NCBI GenBank assembly: GCA_037445575.1
Contig: JBBIKH010000114.1
Coordinates: forward strand, 1-11,246
Length of the DNA: 11,246 nt
DNA from: Oleimicrobium sp037445575
GTDB lineage: Bacteria > Zhuqueibacterota > Zhuqueibacteria > JANLFK01 > Oleimicrobiaceae
Reading direction: 5' to 3'
Each line of letters begins with the position of its first letter. Positions within the stretch are counted from its first letter, which is position 1. The notes under the pieces were generated by a model, which was not told where the DNA came from, did no database searches, and was given only the letters and a program-made list of their open reading frames with translations. Of the stretch, positions 7,995 through 11,246 are shown in pieces. The translations under genes and the position numbers were made by a program.

Positions 7995-10690
7995 TGCGCC
8001 AGCTGGGGGAGCGATTCAGGGGCCGAGTGGGCCGCCTGCGCGCCCTCTGGCTATTACTGGTTACCTGCTGCCTGACCGGGCAATTCCCTCTGCCGTGGCC
8101 TGCCGCCTCTGCGCACGCAGCCACGCGCGTTTCCCTCAAGTTCAGAGAGACCGTCCACCCGCCGTCTTCTTTTGTCACCTATCGCAGGATCGAACGTCCG
8201 GTGGTGGCGCTGGCCCTCAGCGGCGGCGGCCTGCGTGGGCTGGCGCAGGTGGGCGTCTTGGAAGTGCTTGAGGAGCAAGGGATCCCGATCGATCTGGTGG
8301 TGGGAAGCAGCATCGGCAGCGTCATTGGCGGCCTGTACGCCGCAGGCTACTCCCCCGCGGAGCTTTGGGAGAGCGTCTCTTCCATCGACTGGCGCACCAT
8401 CCTGGTGGACACGCCACCTCGTAGTGCCCTCTTTGTTGGACAGAAGGAGGAGCGGGCCCGGCACCTGATCGAGGTCCGGCTCAAAGGCCTCAAGCCCTAC
8501 CTGCCACAGGCGATCACCCGTGGCCAGCAATTGACCGGCATCTTGTCCGACCTGTGTATGGCCGCCCCGTGGGGGAATGTGAGCAATTTCGACTCCCTGG
8601 CTGCACGCCTGCGCATCGTCACCACCGATCTCATCACCGGCCGGAAGGTAGTGCTGCGCAGCGGCACTTTGGTTGAGGCAATGCGCGCCTCAATCGCCGT
8701 GCCCCTCCTCTTCACCCCAGTGGAGCATGGCGACTCGCTGCTTGCCGACGGCGGGCTGGTGGAGAACATCCCTGTCGGCGAAGCGCGGGCCGCTGGCGCC
8801 GACCTGGTCATCGCAGTGGACACCACCTCGCCCCTGCGCCGGGCGGACGAGATGAAGATGCCCTGGGAAGTGGCTGACCAGGTCACCAGCATCATGCAGG
8901 TGGAACACAACCGGCAGATGCTGGCCGAGGCGGACGTGGTCATCTCCTTCGCGGATGTGGTCCGCACCTCCACCGACTTTACCAATCTGGAGGAACTGCG
9001 CCAGATCGGCCGTGCCCGGGCAGAGGAACAGATCGGCTTGATTCAGCGCCGCATAGCGGAACTGACACAGGCGGTCGAGGCTACTTCCACCCCCGTCTGG
9101 GTCGATAGTCTCGCCCTACTCGGCCTTCCCATCGGCCAGCCACAGCTGATACCGACGCTCCCCGTGGTTCCTGCGCCCTTGGATCTTGCATTCTGCCTGC
9201 GCAACATCTACGAAACCGGCTACTTCGCCGATGCCTGGGCGGAGGTAGACACACTCGAGGGGCGTACGATAGCGTCCGTTCACGTCGTGCCGCACCCCAC
9301 GCTGCGCCGGCTCGCATTTCGCGGCAACACCGTTCTATCCGACTCTCTGCTCCTGCGTGAAGTGGAATCGCGGGTAGGACTGCCGATCAACCACTACCGA
9401 GCCGGCAGAGACTTGCGGCGCGTCCTAGCCGCGTACAGGCGACGCGGCTACTCCTTGGCCCGCATCACGGGCGTCTCCTGCGACTCAGCCACAGGCACGG
9501 TCACGGTGAGCATCGACGAGGGACGGATCGAAAGGATCGTCACACAGGGCAACATGCGTACGAAAGACCACGTCATCCGTCGCGAAGTGGGCATCTCACC
9601 CGGGCAGCCCTTCAACGTACAAATCGCAAGGCGCGGCATGGCCAACATCTACGCCACCGGCTTTTTCGAAACAGTGTCGTTCGCGACCGAGCGCATCGGG
9701 CCAGGGGCGTACACCATGATCGTCAAAGTCAAGGAACGCCCTTTCCGGTTGGTGAGAATGACGGCCCACTACGACATGGACCGGAGGTGGAGGGCCGGCA
9801 TGGAGGTTGCCGAACAGAACGTGCTGGGCATCGGGGCAACTGCTTCCTGCCTTCTTGTCGCAGGAGAGCGCGACCAGGGGGCGAAGCTCTCCGGTCGCCT
9901 GGACCGCCTGGGCTCCAGCTATGCCACCCTCGCCCTTGACCTGGGCTACGCCGAGAAGGAGCGTTTCACCTATGCGGGGCATCATCAAGTCGGAAGCTAC
10001 CGTCAACGCACCTTTTACAGCTTGCTTAGCATCGGACAACAGCTGGAACGGCTGGGCACCCTTTCCATAGAGGCGAGGGCTGAGCAGACCATCATGAGAG
10101 CGCTGGGCGGGCGCCTGTACCAGACCGGCACCCTCAGTTTCCGCGGGGTTGCCCTGCGGAGTGTGGTGGATACCCGCGATCAGTTACCGTTTCCGACTGC
10201 CGGTAAACAGCAGATCTTCTCCTACGAGTACGCGGCTGGGCGGCTCTCCGGCAACGCCATCTCTTTTTCGCGCGTCTACTCCTCCTTGGACAGCTGGTAC
10301 AGCTTCCTGCCGGGCCACACCCTCCACCCATGCGTCCAGTGGGGGAGCAGCGACAATAGCACCCCCTTTTCCGAGCAGTTTCGCCTGGGGGGCGAAGAGT
10401 CGTTTCCGGGTCTGCACCGTGAAGAGTTGGTCGGTCGCCACATGATCGTGGCCGGGATAGAATACAGAGTGGCACTCCCCTGGCGCCGACCGTTCCCCTG
10501 GTACGCCTCGGCCGCCTACCGAGTCGGTGCGGTCTGGCGCCTGACCTTGGACGTAAAGCTCACCGATTTTATTCACTCCTTTGGCGTCAGCGCCAAGGCA
10601 CGTACCCCGCTGGGCCCCATCTCCGTCGGCTACGGCCGCACCAGCGACGGCCGAAGCTGCTACTACCTCTCCGCAGGGTTGGATTTTTGA
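7991..10690 (+). CDS. Patatin-like phospholipase fused to POTRA domains and an Omp85-type outer-membrane barrel
   Basis: An 899-residue outer-membrane protein built like PlpD (type Vd) but longer. A signal peptide (about 1-43; hydrophobic ALWLLLVTCCL, ending AHA) precedes a patatin domain (about 68-275, helical extension to 365). This has the oxyanion loop GGGLRG (78-83), nucleophile elbow GSSIG (S107) and DGG (D253), so the Ser-Asp dyad is intact and lipase activity is expected. Residues about 390-583 look like two full POTRA domains (around 438-512 and 513-583) plus a partial or diverged one before them; PlpD has one. Residues about 585-899 form the barrel, ending in LSAGLDF with terminal Phe, a typical BAM recognition signal. 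The L6-like segment reads LGGEESFPGL (799-808) where BamA has VRGF. ATG 7991 overlaps the glnS stop (ATGA), with GGAG 5 bases upstream, so translation is probably coupled. Whether the patatin part is released or stays attached cannot be told. Confidence 0.9.
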
Positions 10691-10695
10691 GGGAA

Positions 10696-10709
10696 GCTTC
10701 CGGAGAAGC
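10696..10709. terminator. Weak hairpin between convergent genes
   Basis: GCTTC-CGGA-GAAGC forms a 5-bp stem with a 4-nt loop in the 45-bp gap between the patatin gene and the convergent partial gene. There is no T-run on either side, so it is not a classic intrinsic terminator; it may simply slow transcription or be chance. Confidence 0.2.
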
Positions 10710-10735
10710 CAATTGCCCCCTGGCTCATCGGTCCC

Positions 10736-11246
10736 CTAACGGATACGTACTTCAACGCCCATCTGCCGGAATGTCTCTTTGACCCTTTCCTCCATCTCCT
10801 GCTCGGTGAGCGAACCGTTCTGGAGACGCAGCGACATCTCCATCTGTTGATACTTCGTTTGCAGGTAGTTCAGCAACCCCATTAGGCTCGACACCTTGCC
10901 TTTCGGTAGCTGGAAATCCAAGCTCAGTTGTTCGTGCCTCGCAGGAGCAGCCTGGACTGTTCCCTTTCCTGGTTCCCGAACCGTGGCGACAGGTGGTGCC
11001 TGCGGAGCGGCAAAAGAAGGCGCAGCGGTCTCCGGGGGGCGTTGCGCTTCGCATTTCTCCGCGCGGATGAGCACTTCGCCGTCGGCGAAGCTAAGAGATG
11101 GTTCCTCCTTGAAGTACGTGCACACCGGCCGATCCTCTTGCAACTCCCCGAGGCCAAACAAACCCTTGCGCACCCCCTCAGCGATACCCTGCTCCCAGAC
11201 CCATTGGGACACGGCCCGCACTTCTCCAGGCGCAGTGAGGCTTGCC
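10736..11246 (-). CDS. Unidentified protein, C-terminal 170 residues (runs off the right edge); possibly DUF499-like ATPase end
   Basis: The frame is open from the right edge to TAG at 10736. A GTG at 11221 could start a 161-residue protein, but the frame continues upstream without a stop, no clear Shine-Dalgarno fits, and the sequence looks like the inside of a domain, so I read it as the end of a longer gene. Three parts are visible: a globular stretch (about 11056-11246; WVWEQGI, EGVRKGLFGLGEL, CTYFKEEPSL), a Pro/Ala-rich linker (about 10945-11055), and a final beta-alpha-beta-alpha-beta-like domain starting QLSLDFQLPKGK and ending RVKETFRQMGVEVRIR. From memory, a segment like EGVRKGLFG and a final VKETxRQxG helix recall the C-termini of DUF499-type AAA ATPases, which occur beside DUF1156 methylases in defence-type islands. 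That is a low-confidence resemblance; no P-loop is in view. It is convergent with the patatin gene and thus a separate unit. Confidence 0.6.
   Translation of the reverse strand, partial: ASLTAPGEVRAVSQWVWEQGIAEGVRKGLFGLGELQEDRPVCTYFKEEPSLSFADGEVLIRAEKCEAQRPPETAAPSFAAPQAPPVATVREPGKGTVQAAPARHEQLSLDFQLPKGKVSSLMGLLNYLQTKYQQMEMSLRLQNGSLTEQEMEERVKETFRQMGVEVRIR

Overview
The window is GC-rich (roughly 60% by eye) and tightly packed, with eight genes or gene fragments and few gaps. Three traits suggest a Gram-negative member of the FCB group or a nearby candidate phylum (Calditrichota/KSB1-like): a secreted protein ending in an NPF-type FlgD/T9SS-like C-terminal domain, a patatin fused to an outer-membrane barrel, and promoters with TTGACA -35 boxes. 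The lineage is an inference; there is no rRNA or other marker here to place it.

Left edge (1-466): the start of an AT-rich (about 43% GC) minus-strand gene for an HXXEE-family membrane protein. It is preceded by its own strong promoter, which carries a palindrome in its spacer, and by a leader that could fold. Left block (467-6036, minus strand): an operon reading obg > dprA > DUF362/ferredoxin protein > secreted M23 peptidase. Junctions are an 11-bp overlap, a 10-bp gap and an 18-bp gap. A near-consensus promoter at 6062-6090 drives the block and shows that obg starts at a GTG near 6036, not at the upstream ATG.

Centre (6037-6251): a divergent promoter region between obg and glnS, with a second 16-bp palindrome touching the glnS -35 box. 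Right block (6252-10690, plus strand): glnS (glutaminyl-tRNA synthetase) joined by a 4-bp ATGA overlap to a large patatin-POTRA-barrel outer-membrane protein. Right edge (10736-11246, minus strand): the C-terminal 170 residues of a larger protein that I cannot identify firmly. Its last domain recalls the C-terminus of DUF499-type ATPases found in some defence islands.

Most of the window is housekeeping or cell-envelope biology: ribosome-associated GTPase, DNA uptake/recombination, tRNA charging, wall peptidase and outer-membrane lipase. I do not see a clearly new system. The places most worth following are the two truncated edge genes, the modular M23 protein, and the patatin barrel protein coupled to glnS.
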